Shown piece by piece: positions 33,801-45,170 of a stretch of 64,000 nucleotides of DNA. Position numbers and translations under genes: made by a program. Below the pieces are notes generated by a model. That model was not told the DNA's origin. It was given only the letters and a program-made list of their open reading frames with translations, and did not search any database. The stretch is from Pollenia angustigena. Lineage: Eukaryota; Arthropoda; Insecta; Diptera; Polleniidae. The DNA is taken from the NCBI GenBank assembly GCA_930367215.1, contig OV884059.1, positions 227,973,803 to 228,037,802 of the forward strand, written 5' to 3'. Numbering within the stretch: position 1 is the stretch's first letter; every line of letters begins with the position of its first letter.

Positions 33801-34580
33801 ATAAACACGAAGTCAAACCTTTGATATGAATTGACTTTATCATTTGACATCAAACACAATTCTCAAAAGTTTTTCAATTGTTTGATTTTAACATTTAAAT
33901 TCAAATTGATAATGATTTGAAAATAAACATTTGACAACAAAATTTTTTATCAATTTGATGTCAAATTGGTATCAAATGTTAAATTCAAATCAAAACTTAA
34001 CTTGGCAATACTAAAGCGAAAAATTAATGTAGACTTTAAAAATGGCGAATAAAGTTAAATTTTTACTTCGTGGTTAAAGTTGTTTTACAAGTGGACGATT
34101 TATTTCTTGTGAAAAATAAAAATTATTTGTGTGTAGTTACAATAATTAAGAATACGAATTAAAAATAAATAAAACGGGAAAGTAAAGAAATAATAAGTTT
34201 GTTGTATGATCACGCGGTGCTTCAATCCTCAAAATAAAAGGGAGCCAAGTATTGGAGGACGGAAAGAACATTATTTCATCTTTTAGATATGGTGCCGAAT
34301 GTTAATCTCACATTTTGTTTAAATAAATTTTGAAATTAAATTTAAAAAAATGAAATATTTTTATTTATGTTCCACATCGTTTTATAATCCACATTTGAAA
34401 AATATTTAAGAATAACGTTTGAAAGCAAGTTGAAAATAGAGGCATTTTTCAATTTGAAAATAAAACTATGATTTTCAAATAATTTGTAAATCATTATCCA
34501 ACGTTTGTCGTTTGAGAAAACGTTTCATTTCATTTCAAATCATTTTCAATTTGAAATCAAACCTTCGTGTTTGTTGGGTT
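33793..34580. mobile_element. Foldback-like element, CCCAA(T/C)AAACACGAAG ends
   Basis: CCCAATAAACACGAAG at the left and CTTCGTGTTTGTTGGG at the right are inverted. Both sub-terminal regions are built of CATTTGA / CAAATTG / TTGAAAAT-type repeats, with an unrelated 280-bp centre. Non-coding. Confidence 0.75.
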
Positions 34581-35544
34581 ATTTTAATGGTTCTATGCAC
34601 TTTGTTAGCCAGGCAAGGGAGCCAAAGTTGCGTTTTTTTAACACTAACATGGAGGCTGATTTTTAACTATTTCTAGTAGAAGTGTTTTACAATAAGGCTA
34701 TGCTTTTGGTAGATGGAAACTTTATTCATTAATTTTGTATAACAATGTCCCAATGTGCACTGTCTGCATTTGAAACATTAAGTGTACATATAATTATTTC
34801 CGTTTGTATTAAAAAGTTTTTGTTTGAAAAATAAAACAATAAACAAAAAATAAATAACCATTTCCATAACATTTTCGAGTTGAACTAATAAAAAAAAAAC
34901 CACAAACAAATTTTTGTTGTTTGATACAACAAATTTTTGTTGTTTGATACTTGTAAATTGTAAAAATTATTTAGGAAAATGTTAATAGAAACAAACACAA
35001 TCAAAAATAATAATCAAATAAACAATTTAGTAACGGCAAAATAGCAAAAAGGGAAAGAAAATAAATAAACAAAGCAAATTGTTTCAAATATTTTGCCGTC
35101 AAAGAAAATATTTTTGCTAAAAAAAAGTCAAGCCAAGTCCCCCCTCTTTCATTTTCCGGCAAAAATAAAATAATAATAATAATAATAAGGGTAAATACAC
35201 TGTGAATCACTTAAATAGGGAATTCAATTTTACCAATTTTAAACAAGTTTATTTCGTTAACCAGAAGTTGGGTAATTACAAACGTTTTCCATTATAAAAA
35301 CTATGGGATGTTTCCTCACCAACTCTAAAAGAAATTTTTATTTATTATATTTATATTTCTTTTATTATTTTACCCACACCACAATAAATACACAACTTTT
35401 AGTATGACGATCCACTTAGAATTACTTTTTGAATCGATCTAACTATATCCTTCCGGCTGCCTCTCCATGAAAACTTTGTGCAAAAAGTACAGGACGCAAA
35501 TTGTGGCATCAATGTTACTACAAATGGCATCAATGATGCAAAAA
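34581..35544. other. No recognisable feature
   Basis: AT-rich. A direct repeat AACAAATTTTTGTTGTTTGATAC occurs twice near 34905-34950 and a short (TAA)n run lies near 35168-35188. Confidence 0.5.
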
Positions 35545-36172
35545 GTATCATCAATCCAATGACAAACGCTTTCGTACAATTTTGTCATTTTTTACGTGTC
35601 ATCTTTTTTATGACTCTAGTGACATCGATGCCACATTTTGTATATTATTAACATTATTTTCATGATTACAATGTGTTATAAGAAGCAAAAATTTCTATAT
35701 TCAATTTTTTTTTAAATTATTTAGTTAAATATGTACATCAAATTTTTAAAGTCGAATGATTACGAAAACCATATGGGGCATGGTGCTGGTTGAGAGTTCT
35801 GCTGTTAACAAAGGTCGTAATTCAACAAACGTGAAACAAACGTATAAAACGGGTAAGTAAATAATAATATTCTCTCACTTTGACTTAAGTCAATTCCAAT
35901 GACTATGACTTTATGACAAACTGTCATTAAATTGATGCTAATGTGTCCTTTCTCCGATGTTACTGCGTCAACGCACTGAGGACATGTTCGTCATTTCTGT
36001 GTTGCCGATGTGTCATCCCATTGATGACATAATAATTTCATTTTGACCCCAATGACACTTTGGCCAAGTGATGCTAAGGTTGACATCACCATGATGAAAA
36101 GTGTCATGAAGTCAAAAACGAAGAAACTTGTCATAGTACTGATGTCAAAATACATCAGCGTTATGACGGCTT
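35545..36172 (+). repeat. Dispersed 650-bp repeat, copy 2
   Basis: Collinear with 11265-11925, including ATGATTACGAAAACCATATG, GCATGGTGCTGG, TCAACGCACTGAGGACATGT and ATACATCAGCGTTATGACG. Just upstream, GGCATCAATG / CATCAATGATGC repeats may be its true left end. Confidence 0.8.
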
Positions 36173-36853
36173 TTCATGAAATTTGGTACAAAGTTTCTAG
36201 TTGGCACAAGAACCAAGCCTAATGAAAAAAATATAGAATCGGTTTATAATTCCACATTATTCCGGAATAGAGTCTTTGTGGACCTAAACCATCTAATAAT
36301 GTTGGTATTTAACCCATTCGGTGCGGCTTTTTTTTTACATTAAAAATATGTTTTCACATATTGAAAAACTACAAAAATTTTTATTTTGTTTTGTAAGGTT
36401 TTCCTTTATTACTTGAATAATGCTGGTTTGTATTGTCCCATTCGAATTTTTGACAAGTCAAGAAAATTTGTTAGAAGTGTACTAGAAAAAAGCTATCGAA
36501 AGTTACCATGACGTCTTTGCTCTGTGTTGCAGACAGCACTTTTCTCTTTCCGTGACATATTTCCCTGAAAACAAGCAAGTAAGTCCCGAATGTGGCAGTA
36601 TATCCCAAATCAACAAATTTGGAAAAGGAACCTGCACTTTACAAATAAAAAAAAAAGTTTTTCACACCAGAAAAGCGATTTGTTGCAAACAAAAACATTT
36701 CCATATTTTTTTTTTTTAGAACACTGTTATTATTGCATTTTTTATTTCATATATGTATTACTCTTTAAGCACTTATTACGTGACAAGTACACAAAATTTT
36801 ACACATAATGAAAAGAAACGAATTGTGATAAGTGAACGCATGACTCTACGGAA
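36173..36853. other. No recognisable feature
   Basis: AT-rich, no supported gene. Confidence 0.5.
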
Positions 36854-37362
36854 AGCCCCCCAATGAAATAACACCCAAACGAGAAATGAAATATCCCCCA
36901 AATTTTTTTCATAAATTTCTGGGTGTTATTTCATATGAATTAACTCCCAATTTTTTTGGCCCTTTTTAATTTTTTTTTTTGGGAATTTTTTCATTCCTCA
37001 TTTGCGGTTTTCAAATTATGACATACATAATCACCAATGAAATAACACCCAACAAATTTTTACAATTCGCGGCTTGTTTCATAGCGTGTTTCATAGGGGT
37101 TATTTCATTTTCAATAACTTTGTGACTTTGCTGTTGGTCCATATTGACTTAATGAAATTCTTGGTGAAACTGACTCTTTTATGAATTTTGGGCATAATTT
37201 AATTTTTGTTGTTGATGGGGTTTATTTCATTGGGAGTTATTTCATTTTCATCATTGGGTGTTATTTCATATGAAATAACTCCCAAATTTCGATGTTATTT
37301 CATTCACTGTTTTCGGGTGTTATTTCCTATTTTTGGCGTTTATTTTATTGGGGGGCTTTTCG
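36854..37362. mobile_element. Foldback element built of ATGAAATAACACCC motifs
   Basis: AAAGCCCCCCAATGAAATAA at the left is mirrored by TTATTTTATTGGGGGGCTTTT at the right. ATGAAATAACACCC or its complement GGGTGTTATTTCAT recurs many times inside in both orientations. A related, more degenerate series lies at about 30840-31130. Confidence 0.8.
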
Positions 37363-37461
37363 TGGAGCCGAACGCCAGACATAGCACTTAACTCTTGATA
37401 ATGTATTTAAAGTGTAGTTGCCCCAGAGGTAAGGTAATTGAAATAAACTAGTCATGTGACT

Positions 37462-37620
37462 AGCATGGTTCACACGGGACAATATCTGCGACAGACATTA
37501 TATTAACCGAAATTGAATTTGTCAAGGTTATTTTAAAGACCTGTTACAAAGTGACAATTCCCATTCATGTAAAGTGTAAGAACTACAAACGCTCCCTACC
37601 ACTTTAGAACTGTTTTAGGT
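37462..37620 (+). repeat. Dispersed repeat, copy 2 (GGGACAATATCTGCGACA)
   Basis: Collinear with 23286-23510. Confidence 0.7.
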
Positions 37621-38593
37621 GCTGTTGTTATTCAACAGATGCTGCTAGCATATTTAGTAAGCTCCAGCTCCTAAACAAGGAGCGGCGAGTTTCTAATATT
37701 GCCGGATTATACATTTAAATTGCTACCTTTGTGTGCTGTTTGCTCTCACACCCAGGGGCGGTTGTTGGCACGCGAACCAGATTTAAATCCAACTTGAGAT
37801 AAGGCCGTGACAGCTGCGCTCGTGTCGCATCCATTTATGAATTTAAAGTAAATCTGAAAATTGTTTAAGGCCTTTCTCTATGCTTTAATGTCGTTTCGGT
37901 GCTTTTAAAGTTGGGTTTTCTCTTTTAATTTCTTTGGCAATTTGGACTGGATTTTAAAATTTTAATTGATTTAATTCCTTCACTTCCCTATACATATTTT
38001 TCGCAGTGTATTTTAAGATTATAGAAAACATATTTACGTCTGACAGCAAAATGAGCATGAAATTCAGTGTTCCTTTTTTGGGTCTTTGATTTGTAAGTTC
38101 TTGTCGGGGGTACAAAAAAAAATCAAAGATTTTAACTTTTAGTTGTCACGCTATATTCTAATAAATTTCGTAAATAAATTTCTTTAGCAAATGTTTTATG
38201 CCACTAACAAAAAGCAAGGAAACAAGGTTTCTTAAAATACGGCGACAAATATTAATAAAAAGTTCTAATGCCTGAAGTATTCGAAAAATAAATAGAAAAT
38301 CCCTTCTAATGCTCATTTAATTGCTAACGGTTGGAATATTAACTTATTTTAATAAATTGTATTTTATTCCAGAAACGTTTTCATTTCAGCCACGAATATG
38401 AAAAATAAATGCCCCCCTTAATTGTACCGATTGTAAAGGCGTTTTGGAATGGCAAGCAAAAGCAACTGTGAAATTTTAGAAATATAAAAGTATGGTTCAA
38501 GTATGTAACGAAAGAAAAAAGAAAACTTTATTTAACCAGACAGATTCATAACAAAAAAAAACCATATTAGCAATATTTACCAAAAACTAACTA
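37621..38593. other. No recognisable gene
   Basis: A moderately GC-rich stretch at about 37750-37850 (CCCAGGGGCGGTTGTTGGCA) is not assignable. Rest AT-rich. Confidence 0.45.
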
Positions 38594-40082
38594 AAGGGTG
38601 TTTTTTTAGACGTATAGAACTTCCAACAGGGATAATTGTTAAACTAGCTGCCATACTAATGAAGTGTGTTTGGTTTTTTTTTTTTCACCATGAAAAGAAA
38701 AAATTATTTCCAAAATTCGCGCTCTGTTCGCCAAACTTAAAGAGCACTTCGTCAAATTTACGAAGTGCATAACCTTCCATTTGAGCAGCTAATACGCTTT
38801 ACTATGGATCGTTTCAAGACCACATTTACTCTTTTGGACAATACGAGTCCTTACTGTGCATACAAAAGAATTTATCGTCGCTTTAGTAGACGTGAGTGTG
38901 ACAGAGGACTCAAATTTGTCATCAACTCCGGCTCTGCCCGTCCACTACAGGGACAATTTTTAGGAAATATCTTGGCCGCTTTAATTCATAAAAGATCCAA
39001 CTGGTGCAAGAATAAAAGCCAGTGGACCATCAATTGCTTCGCGTGTTCGGTGAATGGGCTGAGAATCAACTAAAAGTTGAACACGATTTTTATCGTCAAA
39101 TTATCATTAGCAATTAGGCTCATTGCTGGCTTAACCGGTATTTAAACAAGCAGATTTGTCGTTGTTTTTGGAGAAAACACAATCCCCTATAAGACTCTTG
39201 AGGCTTCACAACAAGCCGAAAAATCACTGTTTGGTGCGTCATCGGCCCATTTGTCTTTTATATTGAAACCGGTGGCAACATTACTGTAAACAGTGTTACC
39301 GTCGGATATTTTAAAAAAGTACCAAAAAAAGTGGCACCAAAAAGAGGATTTAAAAAAAAATGGGTACATCTTTTAAAATTAATATAAGTACACCACCACA
39401 TTATGTATTTTTTACGGTTTTTCTATTTATTATAATTTTAAGTGGTATAAAAACATAACACAAAACATTGTATATTAATTATATACACTAAAAACAATTT
39501 ATCGTTTTACAATAGACGTATGCAATAAAGCGAAACACCCATGTGTAGATAGAAAATAAAACTCATTTCTTTATTTAATAAGTTAAAAAAATGGTTTAGG
39601 TTTTTTAATACAAAATAAAAATCAGGAACGATTATCGTACAATCTTTCTTGCCGCAAAATATTTTTTTTACGTTTGTGGAGCAGAAAAACATTAAGTAGA
39701 CGGAAACAGTTAACCGAAACAATTGCTCTTGTTTTTCGCAATGCGGTCTTATTTTGCGAAATAATTAAGCGGGTGACGCAATTAAACGGAACTCAATTAA
39801 ATGGGTATTTTTACAAAAACAGTTAAACTGAATGATTTAGTTACATGATTTTAAGCGCAATAAAACGGGAAACTCCATTAAGCGGGACTCAATTAACCGA
39901 AAATAACTATCTGATAAATGTGACGTGATGGGAGAAAACTGCGCTCATACGGCTATAGCAATCCAAAAAATATAAGAATCAGTTGGAATGGATAAATAAA
40001 CGTTTTCAATGTCGTCTTGTGTTATTTATTAATGGTCAGTTCATACAAATTTTTTTACAATTAATTGTTCTTAAAACGACTT

Positions 40083-40721
40083 CTATACTTGTAAAGTGTC
40101 TTCACTTGAAACCCAATCTTCAAGGCTAGTATCTAACAAATTTAAAGATAAAAGCATGGATTCGCAAGTTTTTTCATTTAACTTATTTGTTACTTTATTT
40201 TTGATTGAAGCTAACTTAGTTAAAACACGATCAGCAGAAGCACTATTGTGTGACAATTCAAAAATTTGAGAGATCATTTTGTACAAGTTTAAATATATAT
40301 ACAGGTATATACTCATCATCATATACTCATCAAATCTATTTTTCAATGTTCCAATTTCACGCCAAAAATCTTCAGCATTCGAAATTTTAAATAAGTGTTC
40401 ATAATTCGCGTTATTTACTTTACTCTCTAGCAGTTTAAATTCAAGTATAACTGCATCTGAATCAGTTATAATATCTTTAAACTCTGAAACTAATTCAAAA
40501 TAGTTTATATGTTCATTAGACACTATAAATAATTGGTCTAAATACTTCAATATATTGAGCTTTTTGTTTTTTATATCAATTCTTGTAATCAATTCTTTAC
40601 ACAATTTTTGATTTTTAATGTCAATTACACAAATTTTAGAAAAGTTTTCGGTACACAACAGTTCGGTTTTTGCTTCACGAACAATATATGAGCCGTTTAT
40701 TTTGAAAGTGGCATAAGTCAC
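40083..40721 (-). pseudogene. hAT transposase C-terminal region
   Basis: A 212-codon minus-strand frame, 40721 down to a stop at 40083. Toward the end it reads AEDFWREIGTLKN, LYKMISQIFELSHNSASAD and RVLTKLASIKNKVTNKL, then NEKTCESMLL. W..I, then L..S...ER.FS.....IK...RN.L is the hAT dimerisation signature, with S/D substitutions here. The first 12 or so codons (MTYATFKINGSY) lie in the arm of a MITE, so the apparent start is not the real one. The catalytic aspartates of the N-terminal RNase H-like part are not seen between 40940 and 41247, so it is a truncated transposase. It lies in a complete hAT element with intact ends. Confidence 0.7.
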
Positions 40722-40939
40722 TTTTTCAAAAAAAATCGAGTTAATAATAAATAATAATAATAAATAATAATAATAATAATAATACTGAGAAAAATATCAT
40801 TATGATGATGTTTCAAATACAAGTGAATCTTCTCGAAAGTTAGCATCCATATTTTTAAACGTGTTAAAACGCAAACCCTTATATATCTCGACTTAAAAAC
40901 CGAAATGACTTATGCCACTTTCAAAATAAACGGCTCATA
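40688..40939. mobile_element. Palindromic MITE inside the hAT element
   Basis: GAGCCGTTTATTTTGAAAGT and following GGCATAAGTCA at the left are exactly complementary to TGACTTATGCC...AAATAAACGGCTC at the right (37-bp perfect pairing including ATATAT on each side). The 190-bp loop contains an (AAT)n tract near 40740-40785. Confidence 0.85.
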
Positions 40940-41303
40940 TATGCGAGATATCTTTACCCCCTTATTCGTAATAAATAACACAGGTAAATAGAAAGTTTAT
41001 TCAACCGATTTTCTGCTAACCACGCATGATATTAATATATTAACACAGTTTTACTTATATTAAAGCTGGGAATTATAATAAAACAGAAAGAAAAAAAGTA
41101 TATTTTCCTAACGGAAAAAGTATCAAAAAGTGGCAAGAATTACCAAAAGTACCACATTTGGGTGCATTTTGTAAAAGTGGACAAATAGTATCCAAGCAGT
41201 CGAAAAAGTGGCAAAATGCCACTTTAGTGGCACCAACGGTAACGCTGACTGTAAATAACGAACACTGCAGGCAATTGATTCGTAATTTTTTTTTTATCCA
41301 TCA

Positions 41304-41959
41304 TGTCTGTCATACATGTGCGAAGATAAATATGAAAAGTTAAATTCATTTTTTTTTTTAAATATCGCATGCGATAAAAATATATCACAAAAAAGATCGC
41401 ATGCGATAAAAAAAAATTATAAAGAAAATACGACTATTTACACGAAATTTTAAAGTTTTTATGAAAAATCAAAAATTTTTAATTAACATTAAAAACTTAT
41501 TTGATATTTTATTAGTCTTTTTATATTTAAATTTATGATTTTAGAAAAATATGACTCCGACTGAAATTCTTAGGAATGAGTTTCGTGAGGGATACGGTCA
41601 CTGTGTCCAAATCCTTTGATCTCAGGGAATCAAACCTAATAGAGAAAGAAGTTTATGGACAAGGCTCAGGCGCAGATTCATAAACATAATAATATTTATT
41701 TTAAATGAACAAAATTTTTGGAAATCTCAGCAAGGTTTTTTTTTTTTTTTTTTTTATGGAATCTCTAACGAAATTTTCAATTAATATCCAAATCTTAATC
41801 CTAATAGTTATTTATTAGATATTTACAATGAAACATCTAGTTTAACGTATTTAAATACTTATTATTCTACATTCAATCCCAGCAGGTGCCATCTATATTC
41901 AAAGACTAAACGTTTGACTTGATAATGCATGCGGTTGAATAATTTATAAGCCTTAGTAA
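41304..41959. other. No gene; two ATCGCATGCGATAAAA palindromic repeats
   Basis: ATCGCATGCGATAAAA occurs twice within 41363-41410. Remainder AT-rich. Confidence 0.55.
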
Positions 41960-42651
41960 ATGCAATATTTATGTATGTATGTGTTATATGAATCAAAATT
42001 CTATTCGATAATTTTTGCCAAAAGCACGGCTTTGTCGGGAAAAATCCAGATTTCCTTATCTTTAAGATATTTCAACATACAACAAAAAGTTGTTAGGGAA
42101 GAATTTATTGGCTTTGTTGTAAAAGCATTTGAAGAGGCTTCAAAGGATATTGATGACGTTGCTGTGTCAACTGATGCGCAGGCACTATCACCAATAGTCC
42201 TTAAAGCTTTGACAGGTCTTGACCTAAAAAATTGTGTAGGATTTGGAACAAAAGGGTGTCCAGCGACAAATACGAAACAAACGCCTTGCTATTCCCCTAA
42301 ATTAAACAACTCAATTTCTAAAAGCATTAAAGTGCCATTAATGCAAAAAAAAAAAAATAATCATTTGTTTGTGAAACACCAACATTTTTTAAATATTATC
42401 ATCCCAAGCAAAACGCAGTTTTATTAAAGTATTTGGGAGCCAAACTCTCTACATTATGCGAGACAAGTTGGGTGGACTATCACGACTCAATTTTACACTT
42501 TGCAACAAGTGTACATCATATAGTAGAAGCTTTGGAAAAAATACCTGAGTGGAAAGGGACTATCTCTACCTTTATATTAAGTCTAAATTTACACGTTTCA
42601 TCTTTTGGTGCCCAAATTCTTTTCAATTCCCTTTTAAAGATGCCAACATAA
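41960..42651 (+). pseudogene. hAT-type transposase relic (ZMYM1 / PKR-repressor-like family)
   Basis: The first frame (to 42427) contains QQKVVREEFIGFVVKAFEEA, VSTDAQALSPIVLKALTGLD and CVGFGTKGCP, where the family normally has a D-G pair after CVG.GT. Then YSPKLNNSISKS. The next frame (42433-42651) continues LGAKLSTLCETSWVDYHDSI, LHFATSVHHIVEALEKIPEW. Domesticated relatives are annotated in animals as zinc finger MYM-type protein 1 or 52-kDa PKR-inhibitor repressor. Frame change near 42430, a missing catalytic residue and no C-terminal dimerisation segment show decay. A reverse-strand relative lies at about 48.64-50.01 kb. Confidence 0.7.
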
Positions 42652-42719
42652 TCACACGCAGCAATCGGTTTCAGCTTTTTCGGTTCAAAACAACAACAAT
42701 TTTATTAACAGCGAATCAA

Positions 42720-42757
42720 AGAGAAAAAGAAAAGAAAAGAAAAGAAAAGAAAAAAAT
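42720..42757. repeat. (GAAAA)n microsatellite
   Basis: Six or so AAAAG units in a purine-rich run. A complementary (TTTTC)n run occurs at about 43859-43882. Confidence 0.9.
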
Positions 42758-43058
42758 TACATGCAGCCATTGCTGTGCTTATACCAACGAATAAAAACAC
42801 AAAGCGTACTGACCGAGTACAGGCATCTCCGTACTAACCCCCTTTCTTCTTTCTTCTCTCACCTAAAAACATAAGAGTTGAGCATCAAAAGATGAAACGG
42901 GTGAAAGCAGACTAAGGAACTCAGTACTTTTGAATTTATTTGCGGAATATAAGTGTGATACTTATTGTAACACAGCCGCTTAGTATCATTTTACAAAAGC
43001 ACGATATAGATCTTCAAAAAGGATCATGATCATGTGCCTTGAAAAGAAAATAAATAAA

Positions 43059-43261
43059 GCCGAAGAATGGCCGACAAGATCATGTGATTTGACACCGTTG
43101 GACTTTTTTCTTTGTGGTTATTTAAATAAAAGTTGTACGTCGATAAGCCAGCAACAACTCAAGAGCTAAAGGATGGGATAATTCGGCACATTAACGGCAT
43201 GGAATCTCAATTATGCCTCAGCGTCATCGAAAATTTGGACCATCGGATGGAGGTGTGCTAA
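43059..43261 (+). pseudogene. mariner transposase C-terminal fragment
   Basis: WPTRSCDLTPLDFFLCGYL carries the third-aspartate block (D-L-T-P-L-D-F). After a frameshift YVDKPATTQELKDGIIRHIN leads to a stop at 43259-43261. Only the last 70 codons or so remain. Distinct subfamily from the copy at 16110. Confidence 0.8.
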
Positions 43262-44944
43262 GTTTGTTTTTGAAACAACAACAAAAGTAAGAAAAATAAC
43301 AAGACTAACTATTAGAAAAAAAACATAAATTTTTGTATGGTTTCAAAACTGATACAAAAGATTGAAAAGTTCCCGTATCTATTTGTTAAATTTTTTTTTT
43401 GTTAAATAAATCAAATTGTCAATGTTAAATGATGAAGAAAACCATATCGGGTCTTTCTGCTGCTGTCTGCTCATGAAAAGGAATACAGCAGCAGGAAGTG
43501 TGTTTATATAACAAGACGATAAGGACAATTAAGAAATGTGTCCCAGCCAGCCGCATCGTCTTCTTCTCCGCTCTCTTCATATTCACTGGGTGCGCGTCTT
43601 TGCTCGTGGATTTGTAATAAAGCAAAGAGAGTATTTGTTTGAAGATTTTTGTAAATATCAAAAATTAAGTCAAAACATTTTTTACAATTATTTGTTTGAA
43701 AAAAAAAATTAGAAATTTTTCATTAACGAAATGCAAAATAAATTGCTTGAATAAAAGTTTGTCCCGAAAAGGTCAATCAAATCATTGGTATTAATGTTTT
43801 TCCATTTAAGACATTCACTATTTAAAGCTCATAGAACTTCAAAAATAGTTTTAAATACTCTTCTTTTCTTTTCTTTTCTTTTGAAGACATTCTTAAACGA
43901 ATATTTTAATATGTCATCTTTTTGATGTCTAAAATTTCAATACAACTGCAACCAACTACTTAAACAAGTTTATTTAGAGGCCTCTCTCACTCTTTTTCTC
44001 ACTCTGCCACTAAACCAAACTGAAAACACGCCAATTAATAAGTACTTTACGACAATTTTAGACACATTTACAATGCGAAATGTTTCTTACGGCAACAACT
44101 ACAATGACAACCAACTATTTATGCAACATGCCACCAACAGCTGCAGCACCAGAGAAAGAACAATAAGAAGAGAAAAAAAATAATAAAAATAAACAAGTCC
44201 AACAACGGAAGTAATTCGTCTTGTGATTATACATTTTCTTACCAAACAACAATAGTGAAGTGGCAGCAGTGGCGGTGTCCTTTAAGGTCCTTGCAAACCA
44301 AAACAACTTAAGGCCAACAATCAAATGAACTAACGTACACTTGCACACACACACACACAGACAGATACTCGCAAAGTTACTATCAAACACAAATCAAATG
44401 CTTAAACTAACATTTGTTTAAAAAAAAAAACTGCCTGAGTTGTATGGCCCAGGGTCTCAGTGGGGGTGTAAGTATTTGCAATTGTCACAAACTACCAACT
44501 GGGTTGAACAAAGAAAAAAAAGAACTTTCAAGCATTAGTGTCATTGTTGTAGACTTTGATTCTCAAATTTAATATATTTATTGCAGGTTGCAGTGGCATT
44601 AAGCCGAAGAAGAGTACCACCTTTGCGGCAAATGTCCCTTTTTCATTTCTTTGTGGAAGTGCATAAAACTTTTTACTTTTATTCCTTAACATGCACAGCG
44701 TCGAAAGTTGTTGTTGACTCAACTTAGGTGCCCATTGTATTTCTTGATTGCTTGGATCATTTCTTCATGTTGTTGTAATTGATATTGTAGTTTTATCAGA
44801 ATTCTTGTTGTGACAATTTTAAAAAAAAAGTTAATAGTTTTTCATTTGTCCGGCGCATTCATACATTAATGGGTCTTTTTTTTTTTTTGTCGATAACTGT
44901 TATTTGTCCAACCTCTCCAATGGAAGTTAAGTCGTCCGTTTGTC
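43262..44944. other. Probably single-copy-like AT/CAA-rich non-coding DNA
   Basis: Less repeat-like than its surroundings, with CAACAACTACAA-rich text near 44090-44160. Might be intron, UTR or intergenic DNA. No exon can be supported apart from the candidate described next. Confidence 0.35.
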
Positions 44945-44950
44945 TTTATT
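44945..44950 (-). promoter_or_regulatory. AATAAA poly(A) signal downstream of the 45029 frame
   Basis: TTTATT on the plus strand reads AATAAA on the minus strand, about 80 nt after the stop codon at 45029-45031 and in the right orientation. Confidence 0.35.
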
Positions 44951-45028
44951 AAACAGACACAAATTCAACAGCCAGAGGTAAAAAAACCTCTGCCGCCCTA
45001 AACATTTTTAATTATGATTAGGGCCGGT

Positions 45029-45148
45029 TTAAATAAATTCTTTTCGAGCTCTGGCATTATCTTGTTGCATAATCCATAAAATCGGTGCGAAAGCATCTTT
45101 TGTTTTATGGGAAAGTTGATGTAAATGCTCGTATGTTTCTTCAGTCAT
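45029..45148 (-). CDS. 39-codon frame, possible terminal host exon
   Basis: The minus strand from CAT at 45146-45148 reads MTEETYEHLHQLSHKTKDAF, then APILWIMQQDNARARKEFI, then stop. Composition looks protein-like (charged, balanced, not homopolymer-driven), in contrast to nearby frames. A poly(A) signal follows about 80 nt after the stop. No upstream frame continues: an in-frame TAA lies just before the ATG, and a dispersed MITE (45171-45547) begins 20 bp upstream. It could be the last exon of a split gene, an old TE protein tail, or chance. I recognise no family. Confidence 0.3.
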   Translation of the reverse strand: MTEETYEHLHQLSHKTKDAFAPILWIMQQDNARARKEFI

Positions 45149-45170
45149 GTTTGCACTTTGAAGTTTTTAA

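Larger units (their letters stand above)
39291..41247 (-). mobile_element. 1,957-bp hAT element with 8-bp TSD, partial transposase
   Basis: Starts CAGTGTTACCGTCGG and ends CCAACGGTAACGCTG. ACTGTAAA is duplicated exactly at 39283-39290 and 41248-41255. The outer 15 bp match the TIRs of the elements at 8790 and 17222. Sub-terminal motifs here are AAAAAGTGGCAC / AAAAGTACC types. It encodes a C-terminal hAT transposase portion on the minus strand and contains a palindromic MITE, so it is the only copy in the window with coding remains of the family. Confidence 0.92.
38594..41303 (+). pseudogene. mariner relic split by a hAT element
   Basis: The left terminus TAAAGGGTGTTTTTTTAGAC resembles the mariner end at 21825. 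Coding remnants on the plus strand: FQNSRSVRQT and VHNLPFEQLIRFTMDRFKTT, FTLLDNTSPY, then further decayed sequence. Later, in another frame, ITVWCVIGPFVFYIETGGNI. At ITV the 1,957-bp hAT element intervenes. Beyond it TVNNEHCRQLIRNFF continues in frame, so the join reads GNITVNNEH. This VTVWC...GPY / N.E.YR..I..FF pattern is the mariner transposase centre. Second and third catalytic blocks are absent after about 41303. Confidence 0.8.

Noticed and set aside
40083..40721. Host gene of unknown function
   Set aside because: It lies inside a hAT element with intact ends, carries the hAT C-terminal signature, and its apparent start codons come from a MITE arm.
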